A DNA stretch of 64,000 nt from Nonomuraea gerenzanensis (GCF_020215645.1 NZ_CP084058.1:7440001-7504000), one strand, 5' to 3'; shown: positions 45,664 to 54,974, numbered from the stretch's first letter. Translations and numbers: made by a program. The notes: a model not told the origin generated them from the sequence alone.

Positions 45664-46643
45664 GGAGGATCAGGCTTCCCCGGCTGCCCCGGCCGGTGGT
45701 GCGGGCGCTGGTGGCGGCGTTCGTCCTGGCCGTCCTGGCCGCCATCGCGTGGTCGATGTCCCGGCTGGACTGGAGCGTGGTCGGCGTCCTGTTCTCCCGC
45801 AACGACGCCGGCCGGATCGCCCTGCTGCTCGGCGGCTCGCTGCTGGCGAGCACGGCCGGGCTGTCGTTCGGCTTCCTGGCCTGGCGCGTCGTGCTGCTGG
45901 AGCTGGGGCCGGCGATCAGCGGGCCGCGCGTGGTGCGCATCTTCTTCGTCGGTTTCCTGTCGAAGTACCTGCCGGGACGGGTGCCCGGCATGCTCGCCAC
46001 CGCCAAGGTGGCCACGGTCAACGGCATCACCTTCGGCCGGCTGATGACCACGGCGGCGCTCGTCATGAGCCTGGTGCTGCTGAGCGGGTTCACGATCGGG
46101 CTGCTGGCGGGCGTGCAGGTGCTGGGGGCGCGGGCGGCGTGGCTGGCGGGAGCCGCCGTGCTGGTCGTGGCCGTGCTGGTGCGCCCGCAGCTCGTCAACC
46201 GGGGCGCCGCGCTGCTGCTGCGGCTGCTGCGCCGCCCGGCGGCGGCCAAGGCGGCCTCGGTGCGCGGGGTGCGGCTCGCGGTGGCCTGGCAGAGCCTGTC
46301 CTGGGTGGTCACGGGGCTGCACCTGTGGCCGCTGGCCGTCGCGATGGGCGCGCCCGCGTCCCGCTCACTCCTGCTGTGCGTCGGCGCGTTCACGCTCGCC
46401 ACCTCGGTCGGCATCGCGGCCGTGTTCATCCCGGACGGGATCGGCGTCCGCGAGGCGGTGCTCACGGCCGCGCTGAGCGTGGTGCTGCCTGCCCCGGCCG
46501 CCGCGGTGGTGGCCCTGGCCAGCCGGCTGGTCTCCACCGTCAGCGAGGTGCTGCTCGGCGCGGTCGCCCTCGGGGTCGCCGAGTACCTCGTCCGCCGCGA
46601 ACGGGCCGAGGCGCCCCAGCCCGTAACGGGACGAAAGGTGTGA
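45660..46643 (+). CDS. Flippase-like integral membrane protein (LPG synthase TM family)
   Basis: GTG 45660 overlaps the GT2 D stop (GTGA). The 327-residue protein is almost all hydrophobic, with about eight helices. It has the family's WSVVGVLFSRNDAGRIALLLGGSLLAS, FFVGFLSKYLPGRVPGMLATAKVA and IPDGIGVREAVLTAALSVVLP signatures of the lysylphosphatidylglycerol-synthase transmembrane (UPF0104/GtrA-like) family. It lacks the soluble transferase domain of MprF. In a GT2 context, a role in moving or protecting a lipid-linked glycan is a reasonable inference. Confidence 0.86.
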   Translation: MRRIRLPRLPRPVVRALVAAFVLAVLAAIAWSMSRLDWSVVGVLFSRNDAGRIALLLGGSLLASTAGLSFGFLAWRVVLLELGPAISGPRVVRIFFVGFLSKYLPGRVPGMLATAKVATVNGITFGRLMTTAALVMSLVLLSGFTIGLLAGVQVLGARAAWLAGAAVLVVAVLVRPQLVNRGAALLLRLLRRPAAAKAASVRGVRLAVAWQSLSWVVTGLHLWPLAVAMGAPASRSLLLCVGAFTLATSVGIAAVFIPDGIGVREAVLTAALSVVLPAPAAAVVALASRLVSTVSEVLLGAVALGVAEYLVRRERAEAPQPVTGRKV

Positions 46644-46746
46644 TCTCCGACGCTGTTCACCTGGGTGCTCCTCGGGCAGCGCCCCCCGTTCACCGGCGGG
46701 TCCTTGACTGCCGTGGCAGACACTTCGCACGGGACCAAGGACGTAC

Positions 46747-48318
46747 ATGCACCGCAACACCCTCTCCGCCGTCGCGGCGGCCGTGACCCTGCTGGCCGCG
46801 GGAGCGGCGCCGGCCGCGGCGGCCACGCCGCCCGGCTCCTTCTTCGGCGGGAAGCTGCCGCTGAGCGCGCCCCCGGTGACCACGACGGTGGCGCCCGGCG
46901 TGACGCTGACCTCGATGTCGCTCGGCGCCAAGGACGCCGGCGACCACTGGACCGTCCACGTCTACCTGCCGGGCACCGCCGACGGGCCGCTGGGCACGGC
47001 CGCCACCGCGCTGGGCGCGCGGGAGATCGCCGACCGGGTGGCGGGCGCGCTGCGGGAGAAGGGGTTCGAGCCGCGGGTGGAGGAGGTCGCCACGCGTGCC
47101 TTCGCCGACCGCCCGGCCGGCACGCTGGGCTGGACCGTCCGCGTCGGCCGGTACGCCACCGGCGCCGAGGCCGCCTCCGCGCTGTCCACGATCAGGGCGG
47201 CCGGCTTCGCGGGCGGCACCCGCTACACCGCGCAGGACGGCACCGACCCGGGCGCGCCGCAGCAGGTGCACCTGCTGCGGGTGGACTTCCGCCAGTTCCG
47301 GGGCACGGTAGGCACCGACTTCGGCGCCGCGCTGAACGGCACGGAGAAGCTCACCGACCTGGCCACCGCCGCCGGCGCCGTGGCGGGGATCAACGGGCAG
47401 TGGTTCTACAACAGCGCACCCGGCGGCATGTACGTCAAGGACGGCAGGCTGATCGGCTCCGCCACCCAGGGCCGCGCCGGCATCAAGATCACCAAGGGTG
47501 GCCGCGCGGTGGACGTGGACACCTACACCGCCCACGTGACCCTGCGCGCCGGGCGCGACAGCGTCGAGATCGACGGCGTGAACCGGCTGCCCGGCGAGAT
47601 CTGGAACTGCGGCGGCGTCGGCGGCGACCTGCCCACGGAACGGCCGCAGCACGACCTGAAGTGCACGGACCCGAGCGAGCTCGTGCTGTTCACCCCGGAG
47701 TGGGGCACGCCGCCCGCCGGAGCCGGCGCCGAGGCCGTCCTGGACGCGCGCGGCACGGTCACCGCCGTGAACGCCTCGCGCGGCTCGGCCGTGCCCGCCG
47801 GCGGCTCCACGATCCAGGCCATCGGCGACAGCGCGGCGTGGCTGCTGGAGCACGCCAGGCCGGGCGAGCGCCTCAGGGTCACCGAGCGGGTCGAGGACGG
47901 CAGGGGGCGCCGGGTCGCGCTGACGCCTGACACGACGATCCTCCAGGTGGGCCCCTCCCTGGTACGGGACGGCAGGATCTCGGTGAACGCGGCGGCCGAC
48001 GGGGTGATCCGCGAAGGCGCCGACCAGACGTTCACCTACAACTGGACCGTCCGGGCCAACCCTCGCTCGATGATCGGGACTGACGAGCGGGGCCGGCTGA
48101 TGCTGGTGGTCGTGGACGGGCGGCAGGACGGGTACAGCGAGGGGCTCGGGGTGGCGCAGACCGCCGAGCTGATGAAGCTGCTCGGGGCCCGGGAGGCGAT
48201 GAACCTCGACGGGGGCGGGTCGAGTGTCATGGTCACGTCGGGCGGCGGGATCGTGAACCGGCCCTCGGACGCGGCGGGGCAGCGGTCGCTGGGCAACGTC
48301 ATCCTGGTGCGGCCGTAA
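46747..48318 (+). CDS. Secreted SPOR-domain phosphodiester glycosidase (NAGPA-like)
   Basis: ATG 46747 begins a signal peptide (LSAVAAAVTLLAAGAAPAAAA). Residues ~60-165 include a SPOR-like repeat (LGWTVRVGRYATGAEAASALSTIRAAGF), which in other proteins binds denuded peptidoglycan. Residues ~170-520 are the NAGPA-type domain: AAGAVAGINGQWFYN, GGMYVKDGRLIGS and the hallmark EAMNLDGGGSSVMVTSGG with INGTFY-like features. Related enzymes cleave GlcNAc-1-phosphodiester bonds. It could trim a glycan-phosphodiester at the cell wall. It lies 103 bp after the flippase-like gene and 6 bp from the convergent WD40 gene. Confidence 0.85.
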   Translation: MHRNTLSAVAAAVTLLAAGAAPAAAATPPGSFFGGKLPLSAPPVTTTVAPGVTLTSMSLGAKDAGDHWTVHVYLPGTADGPLGTAATALGAREIADRVAGALREKGFEPRVEEVATRAFADRPAGTLGWTVRVGRYATGAEAASALSTIRAAGFAGGTRYTAQDGTDPGAPQQVHLLRVDFRQFRGTVGTDFGAALNGTEKLTDLATAAGAVAGINGQWFYNSAPGGMYVKDGRLIGSATQGRAGIKITKGGRAVDVDTYTAHVTLRAGRDSVEIDGVNRLPGEIWNCGGVGGDLPTERPQHDLKCTDPSELVLFTPEWGTPPAGAGAEAVLDARGTVTAVNASRGSAVPAGGSTIQAIGDSAAWLLEHARPGERLRVTERVEDGRGRRVALTPDTTILQVGPSLVRDGRISVNAAADGVIREGADQTFTYNWTVRANPRSMIGTDERGRLMLVVVDGRQDGYSEGLGVAQTAELMKLLGAREAMNLDGGGSSVMVTSGGGIVNRPSDAAGQRSLGNVILVRP

Positions 48319-48324
48319 CCCTCT

Positions 48325-49167
48325 CTAGAGGTGGCAGGCCTCGCGGACCGTGAGGTCGCCGAGGTGCCGGGTCCATTCCGGGGTGCCGTGCACGCGTGCG
48401 GCCAGCCGTTCGCACGCCGCCGGCGCTCCGGGAGGGACCGGCGTCCGCCACACCTGCAGATCACCGTCGCCGTTCGGCGCGACGAGCGTCGCGCCGCGCC
48501 CGTCCAGGGCGAGGTCCGCCGGTCCCGTCGAGAGGTGGTCCAGCTGGGGCCCGGTCTGTCCCTGGCCGTCCACCGACCGCAGGCGCGCGGAGCCGTCCGT
48601 GTCGACGCTGGCGATCGTCGTCCTGTCGGCGCTGACCGCCACCTTGCGGATCGCGCCTCTGAGGCCGGTGAACGAGCGGGGCGGGCCGCCGCCGGCCGGA
48701 TCCCACACGAGCACGCCGGAGGAGTAGGTGGCGGCCGCGAGCACCTTCCCGTCGCCGCCGAGCGCCACGTCCCGCACCCGGTCGGGAGCCTGGAGGAGCT
48801 GCTTCCCGGCCGGCCGCTCGGGCCGGGCGGTGTCCCACGCCCAGACGGCGCCGCGGCTGTCGTAGCCGGCCAGGGTGCGGCCGTCGGCGCTCACCGCCAC
48901 CCCGACGATCGCCGGCGGGCCGCGCAGGGCACGGCCGGGGGTGAACGGTGAGGTGGCGTCCCAGATCCACACCGTTCCCCTGGTGCCGGCCCCGGCGAGC
49001 AGGCGGCCCTCCGCGCTCATCGCGATGTCGCCGACGGGCAGGCGGTGGCCGGTGAAGGGCCGGCTGGGCTCGGGCGGGCCGGCCGACGAGGCAGCGTTCC
49101 AGGCCGGCGAGGGTGGCGGCGACGGCCGGCAGGTCGGGCAGCCGGGATCCGGGCCCGTGGCGGCCAC
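48325..49167 (-). pseudogene. WD40-repeat fragment, probably decayed remnant
   Basis: The 280-residue frame contains several WD40 blades (PFTGHRLPVGDIAMSAEGRLLAGAGTRGTVWIWDATS, IVGVAVSADGRTLAGYDSRGAVWAWDTA, IRKVAVSADRTTIASVDTDGSARLRSV). It ends in ERLAARVHGTPEWTRHLGDLTVREACHL, a tail common to large actinobacterial NTPase-WD40 proteins. The N-terminal 35 residues are low in likeness. A second frame (from 49225) reads MADGGLLLATPGARVLLTGSG, which looks like blade sequence. A frameshift near 49080-49150, plus loss of the upstream NTPase part, is the simplest reading. It could also be a short real gene; the start is not supported by a ribosome site. Confidence 0.6.
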
Positions 49168-49290
49168 TGCCGGTCAACAGGACGCGGGCACCGGGGGTGG
49201 CCAGCAGCAGCCCGCCGTCGGCCATGAGACCTCCCCGGCACCGGTCAGGGCGAGTGCCCGCATATCGCTGCGAATCGCCGGAGCGCTACA

Positions 49291-49304
49291 TGACAGCGCT
49301 GTCT
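49291..49304. promoter_or_regulatory. LacI-type operator TGACAGCGCTGTCT
   Basis: The inner 12-mer GACAGCGCTGTC is a perfect palindrome with the central CG typical of LacI-family operators. It lies 114 bp upstream of the GH92 start and 45 bp from the second site. Confidence 0.65.
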
Positions 49305-49348
49305 TGACAGCGCGCCGCCCGGGTGAAACTTTCTTACCAGATCGGGGT

Positions 49349-49362
49349 TGACAACGTTGTCA
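49349..49362. promoter_or_regulatory. LacI-type operator TGACAACGTTGTCA
   Basis: A perfect 14-bp palindrome with central CG, overlapping a TTGACA hexamer at 49348. Such sites are bound by LacI-family sugar repressors in actinomycetes. It lies 43 bp upstream of the GH92 ATG, so repression at the promoter is likely. Confidence 0.75.
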
Positions 49363-49404
49363 GATTTGTTCGTCCTGACCTGCCGACCTGCGGAAACGTC
49401 CCCG

Positions 49405-52400
49405 ATGAAGCGATCCGTCCTGACAGCACTCTTAGCTCCCCTCATCACTCTCGCCCTCGCGGCTCCCGCCACCGCCGCGCTCACCGCACAGAGAGGTCCC
49501 GGCCCCATTCCCCACCCAGGCCCTTCGGGCACCCCCTCCCCCGGCCCGTCCTACAGCCCGCCGCCCGACCCGTCCGTGGCCGAGCCGGCCCCGCCCACCG
49601 ACGAGGTACGCCGGGCCGCCCGCGACGGCCAGGACCTGGCCAGGGCGGAAGGCGCGGCCTTCGCCACCTCCTTCGAGCCGGGCGACCCGCAGCCGACCTG
49701 GACCAACACGGCCGAGCGGTCCAGGAACACCACCGGCACCCTGCCCGGCCGCATCGAGGGCAGCGTCGCCGACCGGATCACCCGGGTCCTGGCCAGCGGC
49801 GAGTACGCGGCCTCAGGCGAGGTGAAGGAGAACCTGGCCGACACCGACGCCAACACGAAGTGGCTGGTGTTCACCGGCACGGGCTGGGCCCAGTACGAGC
49901 TGTCCGAGCCCGTCGCGGTCGTGCACTACGCGCTGACCTCGGCCGACGACGCCCCCGAGCGCGACCCGCGCGACTGGGAGCTGCAGGGCTCGCAGGACGG
50001 CCGGTCCTGGACCACCCTCGACACCCGCACCGGCGAGACGTTCACCGCCCGCCACCAGCGCAAGGAGTACCGCTTCGGCAACACCACCGCCTACGCCCAC
50101 TACCGGCTGAGCATCACCCGCGTCGGCGACGGCTCCATCGTGCAGCTCGCCGAGTGGGAGCTGTCGGACGGCGGCAGCGGGCCCCCGCCGCCCAGCGACA
50201 TGCGCACGCAGGTGGGCACCGGCCCCACGGGCGGGTACGTCTCCAAGCCGCGCGCCGGCTTCACGGGCCTGCACGCCCTGCAGTACGCGGGCAGCACCAC
50301 CGCCGAGGCCGGCGGCCACTCGGTGAACAGGGTGTTCGAGGTGGACCTGCCGGTGACGGCCACCACGGAGCTGTCGTACCTGGTCTTCCCCGAGTTCACG
50401 GCCGCCGACCCGCGCTACCCCAGTACGTACGTCTCGGTGGACCTGGCCTTCGGCGACGGCACCTACCTCAGCGACCTCGGGGCCGTGGACCAGCACGGCG
50501 TCCGGCTGGCCCCCAGGGCGCAGGGCGAGTCCAAGACCCTCTACGCCGACCAGTGGAACTTCAAGCGCGCCGAGATCGGCCGGGTGGCGAGGGGCAAGCG
50601 GATCACCCGCATCCTGGTGTCCTACGACAGCCCCGCCGGCCCGGCCGGGTTCCGCGGCTGGGTGGACGACATCAGGATCGTCTCCGAGCGCAGGCGGCAG
50701 CCGTACGAGGGGCGCTCGGCGCACCGCAGCCTCGCGGACCACGTGGTCACCACCCGGGGCACGCACTCCACCGGCGGCTTCTCGCGGGGCAACAACTTCC
50801 CCGCCACCGCGGTGCCGCACGGCTTCAACTTCTGGACGCCGATGACCGACGCGGGCTCGACGAGCTGGTTGTACGAGTACCACCGCGCCAACAACGCCGC
50901 CAACCAGCCGGAGATCCAGGCGTTCACGGCCAGCCACGAGCCCAGCCCGTGGATGGGCGACCGGCAGACCTTCCAGTTCATGCCGTCGGCGGCCGAGGGC
51001 GTGCCTGACCCGTCGCCTACCGCCCGCGCGCTGCCCTTCCGGCACGAGCGCGAGGTCGCGCGCCCGCACCTGTACGCCGTGACGTTCGACAACGGCGTCA
51101 AGGCGGAGCTGGCGCCGGCCGACCACGCGGCGCTGGCCCGCTTCACCTTCCCCGGCACCGCGGCGAAGCTGATCTTCGACAACGTGAACGACAGCGGCGG
51201 CCTCACGCTCGACACCGGCGCCGGCGTGGTCACCGGCTGGTCCGACGTGCGCAGCGACCTGTCCACCGGGGCCACGCGGATGTTCTTCCACGCCGTCTTC
51301 GACCGCCCGGTCACCGGCGGCGGCAGGCTGACCGGCCAGGGCCGCGACAACGTGCTCGGCTACCTCGCCTTCGACGCGGGCCAGGCGCGCACGGTGAGCA
51401 TGCGCATCGCGTCCTCGCTGATCAGCGTCGAGCAGGCGAGGCGGAACCTGGAGCTGGAGATCGCCGCCACCGACACGCTGGAGACGGTCAGCGAGCGGGC
51501 GCGGCGGGCCTGGGACGCCAAGCTGGGCGTCATCGAGGTGGCGGGGGCGAGCAGGGACCAGCTGGTCACGCTCTACTCCAACCTGTACCGGCTGTTCCTG
51601 TATCCGAACTCCGGCTTCGAGAACACCGGCACCGCCGCCGCGCCGGTGTACCGGCACGCGGTGCAGTCGGCCACCGGCACCCCGCCCAGCACGCCGACCG
51701 AGACGGGCGCGCGGGTGGCCGACGGGAAGGTGTACGTCAACAACGGCTTCTGGGACACCTACCGGACGACGTGGCCGGCGTACGCGCTGCTCACGCCGCG
51801 GGCGGCGGGCGAGATGGCGGCGGGGTTCGTCCAGCAGTACCTGGACGGCGGCTGGATCGCGCGCTGGTCGTCGCCGGGGTACGCCGACCTGATGGTGGGC
51901 ACCAGCTCCGACGTGGCCTTCGCGGACGCCTCCCTGAAGGGGGTGCCGGGGCTCGACGCCGAGGCCGCCTACGCCGCCGCGGTGAAGAACGCCACGGTGG
52001 TGCCGCCCAGCCGGCACGTGGGCCGCAAGGGCCTGGAGACCTCCACGTTCCTCGGCTACACGAGCATCCAGTCCACCGGCGAGGCGATGTCGTGGGCGCT
52101 GGACGGCTACATCAACGACTTCGGCATCGCGAACCTGGCCCAGGCGCTGGCCGAGCGGTCCACGGGCGCGCAGCGGGCCCGCTACCTGGAGGAGCACGAG
52201 TACTTCCGTGAGCGGGCGCTGAACTACGTGCACCTGTTCGACCCGGCGGTGCGCTTCTTCCAGGGCAGGAACGCCGACGGCTCGTTCCGCCGCAAGCCGG
52301 GCGCCTACGACCCGCGCGTCTGGGGCTCCGATCACACCGAGACCAACGGCTGGAACATGGCCTTCCACGTGCCGCAGGACGGCCGCGGCCTGGCCAACCT

Positions 52401-54132
52401 GTACGGCGGCGCGAAGGAGCTGGCGGACAAGCTGGACACGTTCTTCGCCACGCCGGAGACGGCGCGCTTCCCCGGCTCGTACGGCGGCGTCATCCACGAG
52501 ATGCGCGAGGCCAGGGACGTGCGGATGGGCCAGTACGGCCACAGCAACCAGCCCTCGCACCACATCGCCTACATGTACGACTACGCGGGCCGGCCGTGGA
52601 AGACGCAGGCCAGGGTGCGCGAGGCGCTGTCGCGGCTGTACCTGGGCAGCGAGATCGGCCAGGGTTACCCGGGCGACGAGGACAACGGGGAGATGTCGGC
52701 CTGGCAGGTGTTCGGCGCGCTGGGCTTCTACCCGCTGCAGATGGGCAGCCCGTACTACGCGATCGGCTCGCCGCTGTTCGAGAAGGCCACGGTGCGGCTG
52801 GAGAACGGCGGCAAGCTGGTCATCAGGGCGCCGGGCAACAGCGAGCGCAACGTCTACGTGCAGGGGCTGAAGGTCGACGGCAAGCGCTGGGACAAGACGT
52901 ACCTGCCGCACGACCTGATCGCCGGCGGCGGCGAGCTGGTCTTCGAGATGGGGCCGAGGCCGTCGCGGTGGGGCACCGGCAAGGACGCCGCGCCGCCCTC
53001 GATCACCCGCGACGACCGCGTCCCGTCGCCGCTGCGCGACGTCACGGGGCCCGGCCGGGGCACCGCGTCCGGCGCGGGCGGGGCCGACGTGGGCGCGCTG
53101 TTCGACGACACCTCGGCCACCCGGGCGGCGCTGCCCGAGTGGGTGCGCTACGACCTGCCCGCCGAGCGGCGGGTGAGCTTCTACACGCTCACCTCCGGCC
53201 CGCAGGCGGGCGCGGACCCGGCCGGCTGGGTGCTGGAGGGCTCCGCGGACGGCCAGACGTGGCGGGTGCTCGACGAGCGGTCCGGCGAGAGCTTCCCGTG
53301 GCGGCTGCAGACCCGGCCGTTCAAGGTGGCCGAGCCGGGCGCGTACGCGCACTACCGGATCAGGTTCACCGGCGGGACGCTCGCCGAGATCGAGCTGCTC
53401 GCACCGTCCGCGCCGGAGACGTCGCCGCTGGCCGTCGAGTCCGCCGGGGTCTTCGCCACGCCGGGCGAGACCGTGACGCTGCCGGTGACCGTGTCCAACC
53501 ACGCCGGCCGGCCCGCCGGCGGCGAGCTGACCGCGACGGGGCCCCAGGGCTGGGCCGTCCAGCCGGCCTCCGCCGCCTTCGGCCCGCTCGCGGCGGGCGC
53601 GTCGCAGGTGCTGCCGTTCCGGGTGACGGTGCCGGCGACGGCGGCTCCCGGCAGCCATCCGGTACGGCTGGCGGCGGTCTCCGGCCTCGGGACGACGAGC
53701 GAGCAGGTGCGGATCACGGTGGTCGGCGACACCGTGGAGTTCACGCCGGGCACCGCCGCCGAGGAGCCGTGGCTGTTCGACGAGGACGGCTCCCGGCTCG
53801 ACGGCGCCGTGCACGACGGGCGCGCCCGCTTCACCGACGGCGACAGCCAGGCCGTCTACCGGTTCGAGCTGCCGGCCGGGGCGAGGTGGGGGTCGCTGAC
53901 CATGGACCTCGGCAACCAGTTCCTGGTGCAGGTCTCGGCCGACAACCTGAGCTGGCGGACGGTGCTCCAGGAGGGCGCGAACGTGCGCGACCTGTCCAAC
54001 CGGGGGGTGCGCACCGTGGAGGTGGGCGGCGAGGGCACGTTCTACCTGCGGATCGCGGACAGCCGGCCGCAGGACGGGTGGGGGGCGTGGCTGGCCAGGG
54101 TACGGCTGGAGGTCCACCGCCCGGCCACCTGA
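49405..54132 (+). CDS. Large secreted GH92 alpha-mannosidase with discoidin-like and NEW3-like domains
   Basis: ATG 49405 begins a signal peptide (MKRSVLTALLAPLITLALAAPATA), then a Pro-rich linker. The 1,575-residue chain has an F5/8-type discoidin-like domain (~125-250: NTKWLVFTGTGWAQYELSEPVAV, DPRDWELQGSQDGRSWTTLDTR) and a beta-sandwich (~270-430). The GH92 catalytic core (~440-1190) has GFSRGNNFPATAVPHGFNFWTPMTDAG, YVNNGFWDTYRTTWPAYALL, the general-acid region GYPGDEDNGEMSAWQVFGALGFYP and the family ending RAPGNSERNVYVQGL. A second discoidin-like domain, a NEW3-like domain (TLPVTVSNHAGRPAGG) and a final NPCBM-like region follow. GH92 enzymes are calcium-dependent exo-alpha-mannosidases. 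Two LacI-type operators suggest induction by mannose-type sugars. No LacI gene is in the window. Confidence 0.93.
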   Translation: MKRSVLTALLAPLITLALAAPATAALTAQRGPGPIPHPGPSGTPSPGPSYSPPPDPSVAEPAPPTDEVRRAARDGQDLARAEGAAFATSFEPGDPQPTWTNTAERSRNTTGTLPGRIEGSVADRITRVLASGEYAASGEVKENLADTDANTKWLVFTGTGWAQYELSEPVAVVHYALTSADDAPERDPRDWELQGSQDGRSWTTLDTRTGETFTARHQRKEYRFGNTTAYAHYRLSITRVGDGSIVQLAEWELSDGGSGPPPPSDMRTQVGTGPTGGYVSKPRAGFTGLHALQYAGSTTAEAGGHSVNRVFEVDLPVTATTELSYLVFPEFTAADPRYPSTYVSVDLAFGDGTYLSDLGAVDQHGVRLAPRAQGESKTLYADQWNFKRAEIGRVARGKRITRILVSYDSPAGPAGFRGWVDDIRIVSERRRQPYEGRSAHRSLADHVVTTRGTHSTGGFSRGNNFPATAVPHGFNFWTPMTDAGSTSWLYEYHRANNAANQPEIQAFTASHEPSPWMGDRQTFQFMPSAAEGVPDPSPTARALPFRHEREVARPHLYAVTFDNGVKAELAPADHAALARFTFPGTAAKLIFDNVNDSGGLTLDTGAGVVTGWSDVRSDLSTGATRMFFHAVFDRPVTGGGRLTGQGRDNVLGYLAFDAGQARTVSMRIASSLISVEQARRNLELEIAATDTLETVSERARRAWDAKLGVIEVAGASRDQLVTLYSNLYRLFLYPNSGFENTGTAAAPVYRHAVQSATGTPPSTPTETGARVADGKVYVNNGFWDTYRTTWPAYALLTPRAAGEMAAGFVQQYLDGGWIARWSSPGYADLMVGTSSDVAFADASLKGVPGLDAEAAYAAAVKNATVVPPSRHVGRKGLETSTFLGYTSIQSTGEAMSWALDGYINDFGIANLAQALAERSTGAQRARYLEEHEYFRERALNYVHLFDPAVRFFQGRNADGSFRRKPGAYDPRVWGSDHTETNGWNMAFHVPQDGRGLANLYGGAKELADKLDTFFATPETARFPGSYGGVIHEMREARDVRMGQYGHSNQPSHHIAYMYDYAGRPWKTQARVREALSRLYLGSEIGQGYPGDEDNGEMSAWQVFGALGFYPLQMGSPYYAIGSPLFEKATVRLENGGKLVIRAPGNSERNVYVQGLKVDGKRWDKTYLPHDLIAGGGELVFEMGPRPSRWGTGKDAAPPSITRDDRVPSPLRDVTGPGRGTASGAGGADVGALFDDTSATRAALPEWVRYDLPAERRVSFYTLTSGPQAGADPAGWVLEGSADGQTWRVLDERSGESFPWRLQTRPFKVAEPGAYAHYRIRFTGGTLAEIELLAPSAPETSPLAVESAGVFATPGETVTLPVTVSNHAGRPAGGELTATGPQGWAVQPASAAFGPLAAGASQVLPFRVTVPATAAPGSHPVRLAAVSGLGTTSEQVRITVVGDTVEFTPGTAAEEPWLFDEDGSRLDGAVHDGRARFTDGDSQAVYRFELPAGARWGSLTMDLGNQFLVQVSADNLSWRTVLQEGANVRDLSNRGVRTVEVGGEGTFYLRIADSRPQDGWGAWLARVRLEVHRPAT

Positions 54133-54141
54133 CCCGCCGGT

Positions 54142-54166
54142 CCGGGGGCGCTTCCCGCGTCCCCGG
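54142..54166. terminator. Hairpin between convergent GH92 and DUF305 genes
   Basis: CCGGGGGCG pairs with CGTCCCCGG (one mismatch) around a 7-nt loop, 10 bp after the GH92 stop. There is no U-tract, so termination is inferred from position. Confidence 0.45.
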
Positions 54167-54184
54167 GCCGCACCGCCCCGGGCG

Positions 54185-54679
54185 TCAGGTCAGGCGCCCG
54201 GTGATCTCCTTCAGCTCCGCGTTCTGCACCTCGATGATCTTCTCGGCCAGCTCCAGCGTGGGCCCGTGCCTGCCGGACTTGCGCACCGTCTCGGCCATCA
54301 TCACGCCGTGATGCAGGTGCTCCGACAACGCCGTCAGCCACGCCCGGTCGAACCCGTCACCCTCGGGCAGGTCCTTGCCCGTCCCGGCGGCCGCCTTCAC
54401 CGGCACCGCCTCGTTCCAGGACCGCAGCCAGGACTCCATCATCGCGATGTCCGCCCGCTCCTCCGGGATGAGCTTCCCGGCTAGCTCGCGCACGTACGAG
54501 CTGCCCGCCCGCCCGTCCGCCGCCTCGGCGAGCTGGATCGTCTGCTGGTGATGCGTGATCATCTCCTGGTTGAAGACCACGTCCGCCTGCACGTACGTCT
54601 TCTCTGTCTCCGCCGCCGCGGCACAGCCCGCCGCCAGCAGCAGCCCGAGCAGCGCCACGATTGCCGTCTTCCACCGCAT
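54185..54679 (-). CDS. DUF305 lipoprotein
   Basis: ATG 54679 gives a 164-residue precursor with a lipobox (LLGLLLAAGC), so it should be a lipid-anchored surface protein. The DUF305 pattern follows: ADVVFNQEMITHHQQTIQLAEAA, LAGKLIPEERADIAMMESWL, a His-rich HLHHGVMM, and LELAEKIIEVQNAELKEI. The family is a four-helix bundle rich in His and Met, often near copper genes; metal binding is plausible but unproven. No good ribosome site is seen; longer frames lack the lipoprotein start. Confidence 0.87.
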   Translation of the reverse strand: MRWKTAIVALLGLLLAAGCAAAAETEKTYVQADVVFNQEMITHHQQTIQLAEAADGRAGSSYVRELAGKLIPEERADIAMMESWLRSWNEAVPVKAAAGTGKDLPEGDGFDRAWLTALSEHLHHGVMMAETVRKSGRHGPTLELAEKIIEVQNAELKEITGRLT

Positions 54680-54974
54680 GTCGTGAGGTACGCACGCGAA
54701 CGCCCGCCGGTTCGGTGTATCACTCCAACGGCGGGACGTGCTCCTGCCGGTTCTCCTCCCCCGCGTGAGCCCGTCCCGCATCCTCGACTCCCCCTGGGGA
54801 CGGGCTGCGGCCCGCCGGCCTGCGCCGGCCGGCCCGCGCCACCGTGACCGGCTGACCCAGCCGCCCGCTCGCCGGTGCGCGGGCGACACGGTGTGAGGCC
54901 CTCCGCTGCCGCGACGCCACCGACTGCTACTCTCCGTTATAGATTGCTTACTTTTCGTATAGTGGGGAGCTCTT
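54680..54974. other. Intergenic region between divergent DUF305 and flavoprotein genes
   Basis: No gene is seen. The right end (54935-54963) is AT-rich, with a direct repeat TATAG at 54939 and 54958 just before the GGGGAG ribosome site of the flavoprotein gene, which could mark its promoter or an operator. The middle is GC-rich and shows no motif I can support. Confidence 0.5.

Noticed and set aside
31576..48318. Polyketide or non-ribosomal peptide cluster
   Set aside because: SARPs, a P450 elsewhere and the UbiA gene suggested secondary metabolism, but no synthase, carrier-protein, terpene-synthase or peptide-precursor gene is present.
54958..54963. TATAGT as a -10 box of the flavoprotein gene
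   Set aside because: It would put the transcription start within the ribosome site, and no -35 at proper spacing is seen.
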